From NCBI GenBank assembly GCA_018268715.1, contig JAFDVZ010000002.1, positions 243,632 to 307,631 on the forward strand: DNA of 64,000 nt, read 5' to 3'. The position numbers and the translations under genes are program-made. The DNA is from Acidobacteriota bacterium. GTDB taxonomy: Bacteria; Acidobacteriota; Terriglobia; Bryobacterales; Bryobacteraceae. The notes below the pieces were generated by a model. It searched no databases. It worked only from the letters and a program-made list of their open reading frames with translations, and was not told where the DNA came from. Shown piece by piece: positions 8,095-17,039 of this stretch. Within the stretch, counting starts at the first letter, position 1. The number at the start of each line of letters is the position of its first letter.

Positions 8095-8400
8095 ATGGAA
8101 GACGATAACAAACTCTCGTACTTCTTTTTAGGCCTGGGCCTGGGCGTCGCGGCGGGACTTTTATTCGCCCCGAAGTCGGGTGGCGAAACCCGGCAACTCA
8201 TCAAGTCGAAAGCTGGCGAAGGCGGCGATTATCTCAAGCGTCGCAGTTCCGACCTCAAGGATTCCGCCAACGACCTGGTGGAGCGGGGCCGCACCATCCT
8301 GAACCGCCAGAAGGATCAACTGAACCAGGCCGTCGAAGCCGGTAAACAGGCCTATCGCGACGCCGTCAGCGGTTCGGCCGCGCCCAACGAAGGAATCTAA
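8095..8400 (+). CDS. YtxH domain protein
   Basis: 101 residues. One transmembrane segment (SYFFLGLGLGVAAGLLFAPKSGGETR, about residues 9-30) carries the Gly-rich YtxH signature ending in APKSG.ETR. A hydrophilic, helical tail rich in Lys and Asp (residues 40-95) follows. YtxH proteins are small membrane proteins linked to stress responses; mechanism unknown. AGGAAGGAG at 8073-8081 is a strong ribosome site, though 13 bases upstream. The gene heads a pair with the DUF948-like gene 13 bases downstream. Confidence 0.85.
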   Translation: MEDDNKLSYFFLGLGLGVAAGLLFAPKSGGETRQLIKSKAGEGGDYLKRRSSDLKDSANDLVERGRTILNRQKDQLNQAVEAGKQAYRDAVSGSAAPNEGI

Positions 8401-8413
8401 GGCCCGTCATTCA

Positions 8414-8962
8414 ATGGATACCCAGACCCTGCTGTACATCATGACGGCGTTCGTCGTCATCGCGGGGCTCAGCCTGCTGCTGCAGCTCGGCATGCTCGTC
8501 GGAATCTACCGCTCGGCGAAGGCCACTGAAAACAGGGTGGCCACGCTGGTACCGAAGATCGAGGCGATCGTGCCCAAGCTGGAGGCCTTGACGCCGAAAG
8601 TCGATGGGATCCTGACGTCCTCCCAGGCCATCGTCGATCAGAGCCGGCAGCACATTCTGGATATCGTCATCAAAACCAACGAGGTTCTCGATTCGAGCAA
8701 GCGCCAGCTCGCCCGTATCGAGGATGTCGTCAACGATGCCTCCGGGCGCGCCAAGGTGCAGCTCGAGCATGCCGAACTCGTGCTCGACGACACCATGAGC
8801 CGCGCCCATCAAACCGTGGCCATGGTGCACAACGGCATCAGCCGCCCGCTGCGCGAAATCCAGGGCGTCACCGCCGCCATCCGCGCCACGGTGGCGTTTC
8901 TCGCCCAGGGCAGCCGCCCTACTCCGGACGCGGCCACCCACGACGACGAAATGTTCATCTGA
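8414..8962 (+). CDS. DUF948-like single-pass membrane coiled-coil protein
   Basis: 182 residues: an N-terminal transmembrane helix (TLLYIMTAFVVIAGLSLLLQ, residues 5-24) followed by a long amphipathic helical region with heptad-like hydrophobics (VATLVPKIEAIVPKLEALTPKVDGIL, then ILDIVIKTNEVLDSSKRQLARIEDVV). The ending DEMFI is acidic. Such proteins often accompany YtxH proteins, as here. A role in envelope stress or cell shape is guesswork. Confidence 0.7.
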   Translation: MDTQTLLYIMTAFVVIAGLSLLLQLGMLVGIYRSAKATENRVATLVPKIEAIVPKLEALTPKVDGILTSSQAIVDQSRQHILDIVIKTNEVLDSSKRQLARIEDVVNDASGRAKVQLEHAELVLDDTMSRAHQTVAMVHNGISRPLREIQGVTAAIRATVAFLAQGSRPTPDAATHDDEMFI

Positions 8963-9116
8963 CCGTCCGGGAAGGGGCGTCCCGCACAGGATCGCCCCAA
9001 CCCCGTTCACAGCCAGTTTTCCACAGCCCCTCGCCAATCCCATCAATCAGTTACAGCGATTTTCACGGATCCGCGTTTGACGCCCTTCGATACGCTGAAG
9101 GTAGGAGAACGCCCGC

Positions 9117-9782
9117 GTGACTTCCCAACGCAAGATCCAGGCGAATCGCCGTAACGCCGCCCATTCCACCGGCCCGAAGACGCCGGAAGGAAAAGCCGCA
9201 TCGTCCTTGAACGCCGCCGCCCACGGACTCCGCTCCGCCTTCCGGCTGCTCCCCCACGAAGACCCCGGCGCCTTCAACGCCATCGGCGAAGAGCTGGACA
9301 ACGAGTTTCTCCCCGAAACCGAGCATCAACGCTTCCTGCTCCGCCAGATGGTGGAAAGCCGCTGGCGCCTGGAGCGCACCCGCCGCTTTGAAGCGATCGC
9401 CCTCGAACAACTCATCTCCGGCGTCGACGAATCGGACCCCGACTCCGTCATCGTGGGGAAGATGTCCCAAAAAGCGGCCAACATCTTCGAACTGCTGCGC
9501 CGCTACGCCAACGACGCCGAACGGTCTTATTACAAGGCGCACGCCGAACTCGTGAAATCCGGCGCCGGCTCGCTGCCTTCGGCCCCCGCCGACCCCGGTG
9601 TCCCCACCACCGTCGAGGACATGGAGCGCTTCATGCGCGAACGCGTGGCCCCCAAAGTCGAAGCCGCCCGCGCCGCGGCCGCCGCCGCGAAATCGTCGGT
9701 TAACACTCCGCCCTCCTCCTCCGTCTTGTCATCGAACCCGGCCGGTTCAAAACTCAGACAAGAGGGTGAAGGAAATGCGTAA
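9117..9782 (+). CDS. Conserved protein of the ANRRNA-STGPKTPEGK family
   Basis: 221 residues starting at GTG 9117, supported by AGGAG at 9103-9107. The N terminus (QANRRNAAHSTGPKTPEGKA, then NAAAHGLRS) is a well-conserved, strongly basic signature seen in many uncharacterised proteins of Acidobacteria and Planctomycetes. The middle is helical (ERTRRFEAIALEQLI) and the end is Ala/Pro/Ser-rich and probably disordered. Nucleic-acid binding by the basic head is plausible but unproven. It overlaps the next gene by 8 bases and probably opens the ECF sigma operon. Confidence 0.7.
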   Translation: MTSQRKIQANRRNAAHSTGPKTPEGKAASSLNAAAHGLRSAFRLLPHEDPGAFNAIGEELDNEFLPETEHQRFLLRQMVESRWRLERTRRFEAIALEQLISGVDESDPDSVIVGKMSQKAANIFELLRRYANDAERSYYKAHAELVKSGAGSLPSAPADPGVPTTVEDMERFMRERVAPKVEAARAAAAAAKSSVNTPPSSSVLSSNPAGSKLRQEGEGNA

Positions 9783-10227
9783 GTCAATCGTTCAATGTTT
9801 CGCCTGCGCCATCGCGCTGGCGCTCGCCATCCCATCTCTCGCCGGCGGATTCTTCCTGGTCCTCGGCAACCCGGAAGCCAGCCCCGCCGCGCGCCGGCTG
9901 AACGCCGTGCTCACCATCCGGGCGGCCGGCTGCGGCAACCCCAACGACGCGCGAATCGCCGCCGCCGCCGTCGGCGCGGTGAATGGCGAACGGCGCGAAA
10001 TCCCGCTGAAACTCGAGCCCGCCGGCGAGCCGGGCTTCTACGCCGTCACGCGCCAATGGCCCGCCGAAGGCCGCTGGGTGCTCCGCTTCGTCGGCACGGA
10101 CCATGACCGCGTCACGCACACCTTGGTCCCCGCCGGACCGGACGGCGTCGACCGCACGTCGGCCAAGCTGGCCATGACCCGCCCCGCGGACGCCGACATC
10201 GCGCGCATGCTCGCATCCGGCAAGTGA
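9775..10227 (+). CDS. Small exported protein in ECF sigma operon
   Basis: 150 residues; ATG 9775 with GAAGG just upstream, inside the end of the previous gene. A signal peptide (VQCFACAIALALAIPSLAG) is followed by a compact beta-rich domain (LNAVLTIRAAGCGNPNDARIAAAAVGAVNGERREIPLKL, then FYAVTRQWPAEGRWVLRFVGTD). One Cys remains after processing. No family recognised. The last stop is 4 bases from the sigma factor start, so it is co-transcribed and could be the sensed or controlled envelope component. Confidence 0.65.
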   Translation: MRKSIVQCFACAIALALAIPSLAGGFFLVLGNPEASPAARRLNAVLTIRAAGCGNPNDARIAAAAVGAVNGERREIPLKLEPAGEPGFYAVTRQWPAEGRWVLRFVGTDHDRVTHTLVPAGPDGVDRTSAKLAMTRPADADIARMLASGK

Positions 10228-10231
10228 GAAA

Positions 10232-10780
10232 ATGACCGCCCGGCGCCCATTTGCGATGCCCTTCGCCCCGGCCGCCTCCGCCGAGGAAGAACTGGTGCGA
10301 AGCGCATCGCAAGGGGACCGGGCCGCCTTTGAAGAGCTCTACAACCGGAACGCCCGCCTGGTCCGCGCCGTCCTGTTGGCGCGGGTCGCCATCGACCACG
10401 TGGAGGACCTGATGCAGGACGTCTTCATCCAGGCCTACCGCCAGTTGCCCCGCCTCCGGACTCCCGCCGCCTTCCGCGGATGGCTGATGTCGATCGCCAG
10501 GAACCGCGCCGCCGAGCACCACCGTGAAAGCCGGCGCAACCTCGCCCTCGCGCCAACCAGGCAGCCGGTGACCGGTCACGAAGAGGCGGTCATCATACTC
10601 GACGCCATCCGGAAACTGCCCGAAGCCTACCGTGAGACCCTGATTCTCCGCCTGGTGGAAGGCATGACCGGCCCTGAAATCGCGGATCGCGCCAACCTGA
10701 CGCCCGACTCCGTACGAGTCAACCTCTCCCGAGGCATGAAACTCCTGCGAGAAAAGCTAACCCTAGGCGGCCGTAAATGA
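10232..10780 (+). CDS. ECF RNA polymerase sigma factor
   Basis: 182 residues. Region 2 spans about 22-90 (SQGDRAAFEELYNRNARLV, then VEDLMQDVFIQAYRQLPRLR and FRGWLMSIARNRAAEH) and region 4 about 115-175 (IRKLPEAYRETLILRLVEGMTGPEIADRANLTPDSVRVNLSRG). There is no region 1 or 3, as expected for the ECF group. The N terminus has about 15 extra residues. It overlaps the FecR-domain gene by four bases (ATGA), the usual sigma/anti-sigma layout. Confidence 0.93.
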   Translation: MTARRPFAMPFAPAASAEEELVRSASQGDRAAFEELYNRNARLVRAVLLARVAIDHVEDLMQDVFIQAYRQLPRLRTPAAFRGWLMSIARNRAAEHHRESRRNLALAPTRQPVTGHEEAVIILDAIRKLPEAYRETLILRLVEGMTGPEIADRANLTPDSVRVNLSRGMKLLREKLTLGGRK

Positions 10781-11670
10781 GCGATTATCTCTGGAACCGG
10801 ACGAACCCGGTCGACGACGACATCCAACGGTGGGAGCAGACGCTGTCGAGCCTCCGTTCGAATCGGCGTTACCATCTCCCGGCCGATGCCCGGCGCGACC
10901 CTCGCCATCCCCCTTACGCCGCCGTCGCCGCCGCGGCGCTGTTGGCGGTCCTGGGACCCCTGCTTCAGCGGGGAACGCCAAACGAACCCAGCCGCTGGAC
11001 CTCGGAAGGCAGGATTCTCCGCCAGGGCCAGAGTCTCGACACGCGCCAACAGCCGATCCTGCTTGAAGCGGAGGACTTCGGGCAAGTCAGGGTAGGGGAG
11101 AACACCCGGATCCGTCTCGGCCGCAGTCACAACCTGGAGCTGAAGCAAGGCCGTCTGCACGCCCTGATCTGGGCGCCGCCCGGCCAGTTCGTGGTGGAGA
11201 CGCCTTCGGCCAGAACCATCGACCTGGGCTGTCAATACGAGTTGGAAATCGACGCGGAAGGCGCCGGATTGCTAACCGTGGAGACCGGCTGGGTGGCTTT
11301 CGAGCACGGCGCGCGGGAATCGTTCATCCCGGCCGGCGCCGCTTGCCGAACGAACCCAACGAGCGGGCCCGGCGTCCCGTATTATCAGGATGCGCCGGCT
11401 TCATTCCGGCAAGCCGTTCAATCGAACGACATCCCCGCGATCCTGGCCGGGGCCCGGCCCCGCGACGCCCTGACCCTATGGCATCTGCTCGCGAGAGTCA
11501 GCCCATCGGAGCGCGGCGCGGTCTTCGACCGGTTCCGGACGCTGGTCCCGGTGAACGCCGAGAGGCAGGCCGTGGTGGCGCTGGAACCCGTGGCGCTCGA
11601 CCAGTGTTGGAACGCGCTGAACCTGGACTCGGCCGAGTGGTGGAGAAAATGGAAACGACCCTGGAGGTAG
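10777..11670 (+). CDS. FecR-domain membrane protein, probable anti-sigma factor
   Basis: 297 residues. A short cytoplasmic N terminus (about 1-44) precedes one transmembrane segment (YAAVAAAALLAVLGPLL), then a FecR-like beta domain (about 75-200: LRQGQSLDTRQQPILLEAEDFGQVRVGENTRIRL, LKQGRLHALIWAPPGQFVVETPS, GLLTVETGWVAF). The C-terminal helical part is unassigned. Unlike classical FecR systems, no TonB-dependent receptor gene follows. The N terminus is short for a sigma-binding domain, so anti-sigma function is inferred from position. Confidence 0.75.
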   Translation: MSDYLWNRTNPVDDDIQRWEQTLSSLRSNRRYHLPADARRDPRHPPYAAVAAAALLAVLGPLLQRGTPNEPSRWTSEGRILRQGQSLDTRQQPILLEAEDFGQVRVGENTRIRLGRSHNLELKQGRLHALIWAPPGQFVVETPSARTIDLGCQYELEIDAEGAGLLTVETGWVAFEHGARESFIPAGAACRTNPTSGPGVPYYQDAPASFRQAVQSNDIPAILAGARPRDALTLWHLLARVSPSERGAVFDRFRTLVPVNAERQAVVALEPVALDQCWNALNLDSAEWWRKWKRPWR

Positions 11671-11690
11671 GGCGGACCTCAGGTCCGCCC
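11670..11690. terminator. Perfect 10-bp inverted repeat between convergent genes
   Basis: Arms 11670-11679 and 11681-11690 (GGGCGGACCT and its complement) are perfect around a single central base. The element fills the gap between the convergent FecR gene and the Gfo/Idh/MocA gene and may stop transcription from both sides. Such GGCGGACC repeats may also be dispersed intergenic elements. There is no T run. Confidence 0.5.
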
Positions 11691-11701
11691 CGCTCGACAA
11701 A

Positions 11702-13078
11702 CTATGCCTTCACCGGCTTGTCGACAGCCTTCCACTTCTTTTCGTCCCAATACAGAACCTTGCCTTCGCGGTAGCTCTGCACGGCGAGATTGATGACAAC
11801 CTGAGCCTTCGCACCGGTCTCGACATCCAGGTGCGGTTTCTCGCGGCTGTGCATGCACTTGATGAAATTCTCGATATGCAAGTACATCATGTCCTTGCTG
11901 TTATCCACCGGAATGCGGATTTCATCGGTGCCGAACTTGTAGTCCTTGAACATCGCCGACTTGGTGACTTCGCCCGTCTCGCGATTCCGATGCCGGCTGA
12001 CTTCGGGCTTCACCGTGATGTACTCGGTGGTGCTCTCGAACATGCCGTGGTCCACCATGATGATGGTGCCCTCGTGCCCGCGGATCAGGCCCGGAATGTG
12101 CTGCGAGTTCGCCATCGACGAACTCAGCACCAGCGAGTGACCCTTGGCGTAATCGGCGATGAGGTGGAACGTGTCCGGCACGTCGCGTTTTTCCTGGAAC
12201 GCCGGACCGCCGTAGATGCCGCCGCCCGCCATCACCTTGGTGGGATACTGCGGCTCGTCCCAACAGATATTCAGCGGAGAAACGACATGGTAGAACAGAT
12301 CGGTGGCGATGCCGCCGGAATAGTCCCAATACTTGCGGAACCGGAAGAACCGGTCGGCGTCAAAGGCTCGCTGTTGCGCGGGCCCCAGCCACGTCTTCCA
12401 GTCGATGTAATCCTCGCCCTTCGCGTTCGGGCCGGCCTTCTCGTCGATCGGGTAGTTCCACTCGCCGTCCACCGAGTTGCGATGGTAGCTGCCCTGGCTC
12501 ATCAGCATCTTGCCGATCATGCCGTCGGCGATGGCCTTCTTGGCCTTGTACCATTGGTCGGCCGATGTGGTCTGGCTGCCCACCTGGAAAACGCGCTTGG
12601 TCTCCTTCACCGTCTGCACCAGTTGCCGCACCTCTTCGTTGGTGTGGCACATGGGCTTTTCGCAGTACACGTCCTTGCCGTTGTCCATGGCGGCCAGGGC
12701 CACCTTGGCGTGCCAGTGGTCGGGCGTCGCCACGATCACGGCGTCCAGGTCCTTGCGGGCCACCACCTCGCGCCAGTCCAGCGTGCCGTCGCACTTGAAG
12801 CGCTCGGCGGCTTCCTTCTTGCGCTTCTCGTATACGTCGCACACCTGCAGGATCTGCAGGCAGTTGTTGTTCTTTTCGCCGTACTGGTTGAAGGCCCGGG
12901 CCACGTAGTTTCCGCGTCCGCCGACGCCCACTACCCCAATGTTGATCCGGTCGTTCGCCCCGAGAATCCGGCTGGCGGACGTCTTGCCGCCACGCGCAAA
13001 CGCGGAGCCGGCCATACCGAGCGTTACTCCGGCGGACGCCGCGCTCTTCAAGAAATCTCTACGATTCGAGTCTGACAT
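11702..13078 (-). CDS. Tat-exported Gfo/Idh/MocA family oxidoreductase
   Basis: 458 residues from the ATG at 13078. The N terminus [18 protein letters not shown] is a Tat signal. The NAD(P) Rossmann fold follows ([19 protein letters not shown]), then [32 protein letters not shown], with the family's CEKP motif, and a C-terminal alpha/beta domain. This acidobacterial/planctomycete subfamily acts on sugars or inositols with tightly bound cofactor; substrate unknown. The ribosome site GAGGA is 8 bases upstream. The gene diverges from the spermidine-synthase-like gene through a compact promoter region. Confidence 0.9.
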   Translation of the reverse strand: MSDSNRRDFLKSAASAGVTLGMAGSAFARGGKTSASRILGANDRINIGVVGVGGRGNYVARAFNQYGEKNNNCLQILQVCDVYEKRKKEAAERFKCDGTLDWREVVARKDLDAVIVATPDHWHAKVALAAMDNGKDVYCEKPMCHTNEEVRQLVQTVKETKRVFQVGSQTTSADQWYKAKKAIADGMIGKMLMSQGSYHRNSVDGEWNYPIDEKAGPNAKGEDYIDWKTWLGPAQQRAFDADRFFRFRKYWDYSGGIATDLFYHVVSPLNICWDEPQYPTKVMAGGGIYGGPAFQEKRDVPDTFHLIADYAKGHSLVLSSSMANSQHIPGLIRGHEGTIIMVDHGMFESTTEYITVKPEVSRHRNRETGEVTKSAMFKDYKFGTDEIRIPVDNSKDMMYLHIENFIKCMHSREKPHLDVETGAKAQVVINLAVQSYREGKVLYWDEKKWKAVDKPVKA

Positions 13079-13123
13079 GAAAATCCTCAACTGGCATCGA
13101 GATGGACGGGATTGTCCCTCCTC

Positions 13124-13129
13124 AGTATA
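13124..13129 (-). promoter_or_regulatory. -10 hexamer TATACT (Gfo/Idh/MocA gene)
   Basis: TATACT on the minus strand, 45 bases before the ATG at 13078; TTATCT stands 17 bases further up. This gene has a conventional leader and ribosome site. Its -35 region overlaps the -10 of the divergent gene (13148-13153), so the two promoters may compete. Confidence 0.5.
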
Positions 13130-13147
13130 GAACTCCACCGCCGCCGA

Positions 13148-13153
13148 GATAAT
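13148..13153 (+). promoter_or_regulatory. -10-like hexamer GATAAT (decides TTG start)
   Basis: GATAAT ends 7 bases before the TTG at 13161. The ATG at 13154 is out of frame with the long gene. The same 7-base spacing before a TTG recurs at coaD. Confidence 0.45.
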
Positions 13154-13160
13154 ATGAAGG

Positions 13161-15536
13161 TTGTCCCGAATCAGCTCAGCCCAAAGCTCGCCAGGCCTCC
13201 ACTGGAACAATGTTTATCTGGGTGTCGCGCTCACCACGCTGGCCACCCTGATCCTGGAACTGTCGCTTACCCGTATTTTCTCGGTGGTCTTCTACTACCA
13301 CTTCGCCTTCCTGGCGATCTCCATCGCCCTGTTCGGCCTCGGGGCGGGCGGCGTATTCTCCTACATCGTGGCGGCGCGCAAGGAGCAGACCTGGGCCAAG
13401 CTCGGAACGCTCGCGGTGGTGAACGCCGTGGTCATCGTGGCCGCCCTGACGTTCATCATGACGCGCACCGGCCACCCCGGAAACGGGACGCTGGCGCTGG
13501 TCTACTTCGCCAGCGCGAGTCCGTTCTTCCTGGCCGGCGCCACCATCTCGCTCGCCATCTCGGAAACCATCCAGAGAGTCGACAAGGTCTACTTTTTCGA
13601 TCTGGTGGGCGCCTCGGGCGGCTGCCTGGCGCTGATTCCGTTGCTCAACTTCTTCGGCGGACCGAACACGGTCATCGCCGCCGCGGTGCTGTTCGCGGTC
13701 TCCGGCGCCATCTGGTACAACCTGGGCGCGAAGCCGCGCGGCCGCGCCATCGGCGTGTTCCTGGCGCTCGGCCTGGTGGGCCTGATGTTCGTCAACGCGA
13801 CCTTGCACCTCATCGATGTGAAGTGGGCCAAGGGCCAGGCCGTGCCGAATGAGATGTTCGTCAAGTGGAACAGCTTCTCCCGCATCGCCCTCGCGCCGGA
13901 GAAGGGCTCGGCCAACCACTTGATCATCATCGACGCCGACGCCTCCACCGGAGTCCCGCCCTTCGATTGGGACCACCTGGACGACAACACCCGCTTCAAC
14001 CTGCTCCATCAGGGGCCCGGCTTCCCCTACCTGATCCGCCCCGGCGCGAAGACGCTGGTCATCGGACCCGGCGGCGGCTGGGACGTGGGCCGCGCGCTCG
14101 CCTCCGGCAGTAAGGACATCACCGGCGTCGAGATCAACCCGATCATCGCCACCACCATCATGCGGCAGAAGTTCCCCGACCTGAGCCACCGCCTCTACTT
14201 CCGCCCCGAAGTCCGCATCCAGGTGGAGGACGGCCGCTCCTTCGTGCGCCGCAGCCCGGAACACTATCAGGTGCTGCAGGCGACGCTGGTCGACACCTGG
14301 GCCTCCACCGCGGCCGGCGCCTTCGCTCTGTCGGAGAACAACCTTTATACCAGCGACGCCATCCACGACTACCTGGATCACCTGACGCCCGACGGTTTCC
14401 TGGCCTTCACCCGCTGGGGCTTCGACCCGCCGCGCGAAAGCCTGCGCCTGCTGTCGCTCGCCATGGACGCGCTCGACCGTTTCGGCGAAAAGGAAGCCTG
14501 GAAGCACGTCATCGTAGTGCGCGAAAACTCCGGCCTGTTGCACGGCTGGGGCGCGCAGGACACTGTCCTGATTTCGCGCAAGCCGTTCAACGACTCTGAC
14601 CTCGCCCGCGCCCGCGAAGGCGCGGTGGCAAGCAAGCTCGAAGTGGTCTACATGCCGGGCGACAAGCCGGGCAACCCCTTCGCCGGACTGCTCCGCGCGC
14701 CCGATCCCGAAGAGTTCTACCTGAAGTATCCCTACGACGTCTCGCCGCTCGGCGACGACCGTCCGTTCTTCTTCTATACGGTGCAGCCGCGCGACATCTG
14801 GAACTTCGTGAAGACGGCCTCCACCGAAAGCGCCGACTATAAGATCAACCGCGCCGTCCCGCTGCTGTTCAACGTGGTGGGCATCAGCGTCATCGCCACC
14901 ATCATCATCCTGCTGCTGCCGCGCTTCATGCTGGGCAGCCGCCTGCCGAAGGATCGCGACGTCTTCGGATTCCTGTTCTACTTTTTGTTCATCGGCGCCG
15001 GCTACATCCTGATCCAGGTGGCGCTGATCCAGAAGTTCGTGCTGTTCCTCGGCCACCCCACCTACGCGCTGACGGTCATCATCTTCTCGATGCTGGTCGC
15101 GAGCGGCCTCGGCAGCAACTTCAGCCGCCGGATCATCGCGGGCGACGAGTCGCGCTGGCGCATCGTGCTCGGCCTGGTGCCGGTGTTCGTCACCACGCTC
15201 GCCTTCGTGGCCGCCCCGCTCACCACCGCGCTGGTGGGACTGCCGCTCGCGGTGAAGCTGGCGTTGACGTCGCTGTTGATCGCGCCGCCGGCGTTCCTGA
15301 TGGGCATGCCGTTCCCCACCGGACTCGCGAGGCTCGAACAGATGCACAGCGCGTCGGTGCGCTGGGCCTGGTCGTTGAACGCCGCATCGAGCGTGCTGGG
15401 CTCGGCCGGCGCCATCTTCCTGGCCATCTACATCGGGCTGCGGCTGACGCTGGTGATGGGCGGCGTCTGCTACATCGGCGCGCTGCTCGCCCTGATCCTG
15501 ACCTCGCCGAAGGTTCCGGTGGCCGCTGCGAGATAA
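13161..15536 (+). CDS. Membrane protein with spermidine-synthase-like methyltransferase fold
   Basis: 791 residues from a TTG start. The first 220 residues hold about six transmembrane helices ([23 protein letters not shown] is the first). A soluble Rossmann domain follows, with [11 protein letters not shown] at about 301-310 and [14 protein letters not shown], matching the SAM/decarboxylated-SAM site of aminopropyltransferases, and [30 protein letters not shown]. Residues about 565-790 are again membrane helices. Large membrane-spanning relatives of SpeE are common in Acidobacteria and their substrates are unknown. It lies 13 bases upstream of the DinB gene. Confidence 0.8.
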   Translation: MSRISSAQSSPGLHWNNVYLGVALTTLATLILELSLTRIFSVVFYYHFAFLAISIALFGLGAGGVFSYIVAARKEQTWAKLGTLAVVNAVVIVAALTFIMTRTGHPGNGTLALVYFASASPFFLAGATISLAISETIQRVDKVYFFDLVGASGGCLALIPLLNFFGGPNTVIAAAVLFAVSGAIWYNLGAKPRGRAIGVFLALGLVGLMFVNATLHLIDVKWAKGQAVPNEMFVKWNSFSRIALAPEKGSANHLIIIDADASTGVPPFDWDHLDDNTRFNLLHQGPGFPYLIRPGAKTLVIGPGGGWDVGRALASGSKDITGVEINPIIATTIMRQKFPDLSHRLYFRPEVRIQVEDGRSFVRRSPEHYQVLQATLVDTWASTAAGAFALSENNLYTSDAIHDYLDHLTPDGFLAFTRWGFDPPRESLRLLSLAMDALDRFGEKEAWKHVIVVRENSGLLHGWGAQDTVLISRKPFNDSDLARAREGAVASKLEVVYMPGDKPGNPFAGLLRAPDPEEFYLKYPYDVSPLGDDRPFFFYTVQPRDIWNFVKTASTESADYKINRAVPLLFNVVGISVIATIIILLLPRFMLGSRLPKDRDVFGFLFYFLFIGAGYILIQVALIQKFVLFLGHPTYALTVIIFSMLVASGLGSNFSRRIIAGDESRWRIVLGLVPVFVTTLAFVAAPLTTALVGLPLAVKLALTSLLIAPPAFLMGMPFPTGLARLEQMHSASVRWAWSLNAASSVLGSAGAIFLAIYIGLRLTLVMGGVCYIGALLALILTSPKVPVAAAR

Positions 15537-15549
15537 TGGAGGCTTCGAT

Positions 15550-16062
15550 ATGAGCGAATTAGCGGGTCTGTTGGAGCGCTACCGCCGCGGCGCTGAGTTA
15601 GTGGCGATGACGATGACCGGCGCGGCCGGCGCCGAGGTGGATTACGTCGCCGAACCGGGGAAGTGGAGCGTCCGTCAGATTGTCTGCCATCTGGCGGACT
15701 CCGAGATGATCGCCGCCATGCGCCTGCGCCAGATCCTGGCCGAAGACGAACCGGCCCTGATCGGCTTCAACCAGGACCTGTGGGCCGAACGTCTCGATTA
15801 CGCGAAGAAGAAGCCCTCCCACGCCATCGAAACCTTCCGGCGCATCCGCGGCGAGAACTACGAACTGCTGAAGGACCTGGGCGATGAGGCGTTCGGACGC
15901 GGCGGCATGCATCCCAAACGGGGCCGCGTCACGCTGCTCGACATGCTGACGCTGTTCACCAATCACGCCGAAAAGCACGCCCTGCAGATCCGCAACGTGC
16001 GCGCCGCCTACAAGGAAGTGCGGGCCGCGGCGCAGGCCGCCGCCAAGCCGGCCGCTCAGTAA
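15550..16062 (+). CDS. DinB/YfiT-like putative metal-dependent protein
   Basis: 170 residues, a four-helix DinB-like fold. The three metal-site histidines can be placed in VRQIVCHLADSEMIAAMRLRQIL (about residue 43) and in FTNHAEKHALQIRN (HxxxH, about 137-141). These proteins resemble DinB-type thiol transferases that use bacillithiol or mycothiol, or act in damage responses. GATAAT (15532-15537), overlapping the upstream stop, ends 12 bases before the ATG. The end overlaps the convergent acyltransferase gene by 7 bases. Confidence 0.85.
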   Translation: MSELAGLLERYRRGAELVAMTMTGAAGAEVDYVAEPGKWSVRQIVCHLADSEMIAAMRLRQILAEDEPALIGFNQDLWAERLDYAKKKPSHAIETFRRIRGENYELLKDLGDEAFGRGGMHPKRGRVTLLDMLTLFTNHAEKHALQIRNVRAAYKEVRAAAQAAAKPAAQ

Positions 16063-16922
16063 AGCGAAGCTTCGCCCGGGGGCCGCGTCTTCCAGCGCTT
16101 GTGGATCCACAGCCACTGGTCGGGATATTCGCGGATCACCTGCTCGAGCGCCGAGTGCAGCCGTTGCGTGTCGGCGGCCATGTCGCCGGTGGTTTCAAAG
16201 GGTTCATAGAAGCGCAGCACATAGCGCCGGTCGGTCTTCGACCACAGCGCGAAGCCCGGGATCACGGTGGCGCCGCTATAGGCGGCAATCCGCGCGAAGG
16301 CCGAGTTGCTGCACGCCTTGTGGCCGAAGAAGTCGATGAAAACGCCCTCTTCGGGCATCGAGTTCTGATCCACCAGGATGCCGACGGCGTCGTTAGCCCG
16401 CAGCGCCTTGAGGATGGCACGGGCGGCGTCCTTCTTGCTGATGACGGTGTTGCCCGACATCTGGCGCCGGGTCTCGACTAAGTCGTCGATTTTCGAGTTA
16501 TCGAGCGGCCGCACCACCACGTGCATCGGCTCGGTCATCAGGGCGTGAGCGAAGGCGCTCAGTTCCCAGTTGCCCAGGTGCGCGGTGGCGAACAACACGC
16601 CCTTGCCCCGGCTTTTGGCCTGTTTGTAATATTCAAGGCCCTGGTAATCGATCCAGTCGCGGATGTTATTCCGTCCGATATCGGGAAATCGCGCGAATGT
16701 CACCAGAATCCGGCTGATCGATTCGAACACGCCGTCCACGATGTCGGGCCGGGCGCCCAACCCCGCCAGCTCGAGATTCCGCAGCGCGACCTTGCGCAGG
16801 CGCGGCGCCGCCAGGTCGAACAGATGGGCGTACAGAGCGCCAATGCGCATGGCGAGGCCCAGCGGCGGGTATCGCAGCGTCGCGAGGATCAGGCGGACCA
16901 GGCAGTATTCGAGTGCGCGCAT
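16056..16922 (-). CDS. Lysophospholipid acyltransferase family protein (LpxL/HtrB-like)
   Basis: 288 residues. The acyltransferase motif is in ATAHLGNWELSAFAHALM (HxxxxE, about residues 114-119). The second conserved block is AVGILVDQNSMPEEGVFIDFFG and the C terminus carries YPDQWLWIHKRWKTRPPG, the signature of lipid A late acyltransferases. It should attach a secondary acyl chain to lipid A or a related lipid at the inner membrane. TACAAT (complement of 16950-16955) is 27 bases before the ATG. It is divergent from the CHRD protein gene. Confidence 0.87.
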   Translation of the reverse strand: MRALEYCLVRLILATLRYPPLGLAMRIGALYAHLFDLAAPRLRKVALRNLELAGLGARPDIVDGVFESISRILVTFARFPDIGRNNIRDWIDYQGLEYYKQAKSRGKGVLFATAHLGNWELSAFAHALMTEPMHVVVRPLDNSKIDDLVETRRQMSGNTVISKKDAARAILKALRANDAVGILVDQNSMPEEGVFIDFFGHKACSNSAFARIAAYSGATVIPGFALWSKTDRRYVLRFYEPFETTGDMAADTQRLHSALEQVIREYPDQWLWIHKRWKTRPPGEASLY

Positions 16923-16974
16923 CGGTTCGGGATTTTGGCTGTTGCGTCCATTGTAGCGGCACTAAGTGCTCACA

Positions 16975-17003
16975 TTTACAAACCTGCCCGGGCGCCTTAT
17001 ACT
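16975..17003 (+). promoter_or_regulatory. Sigma-70-type promoter TTTACA-N17-TATACT
   Basis: TTTACA at 16975-16980 and TATACT at 16998-17003 are separated by exactly 17 bases, the clearest full promoter in the window. The ATG of the CHRD gene lies 36 bases downstream with a GAGGTGAG ribosome site at 17027-17034. Confidence 0.7.
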
Positions 17004-17039
17004 CGGAACGATTTCCGGGCAAAGTCGAGGTGAGTAAGC

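Noticed and set aside
9017..9025. DnaA-box-like TTTTCCACA near the skew change
   Set aside because: A single near-match, 3 kb or more from the skew transition, with no cluster or AT-rich unwinding region.
13176..15347. 723-codon minus-strand frame
   Set aside because: It is the shadow of the membrane spermidine-synthase-like gene; its translation is full of Glu, Arg, Gln and His with no domain.
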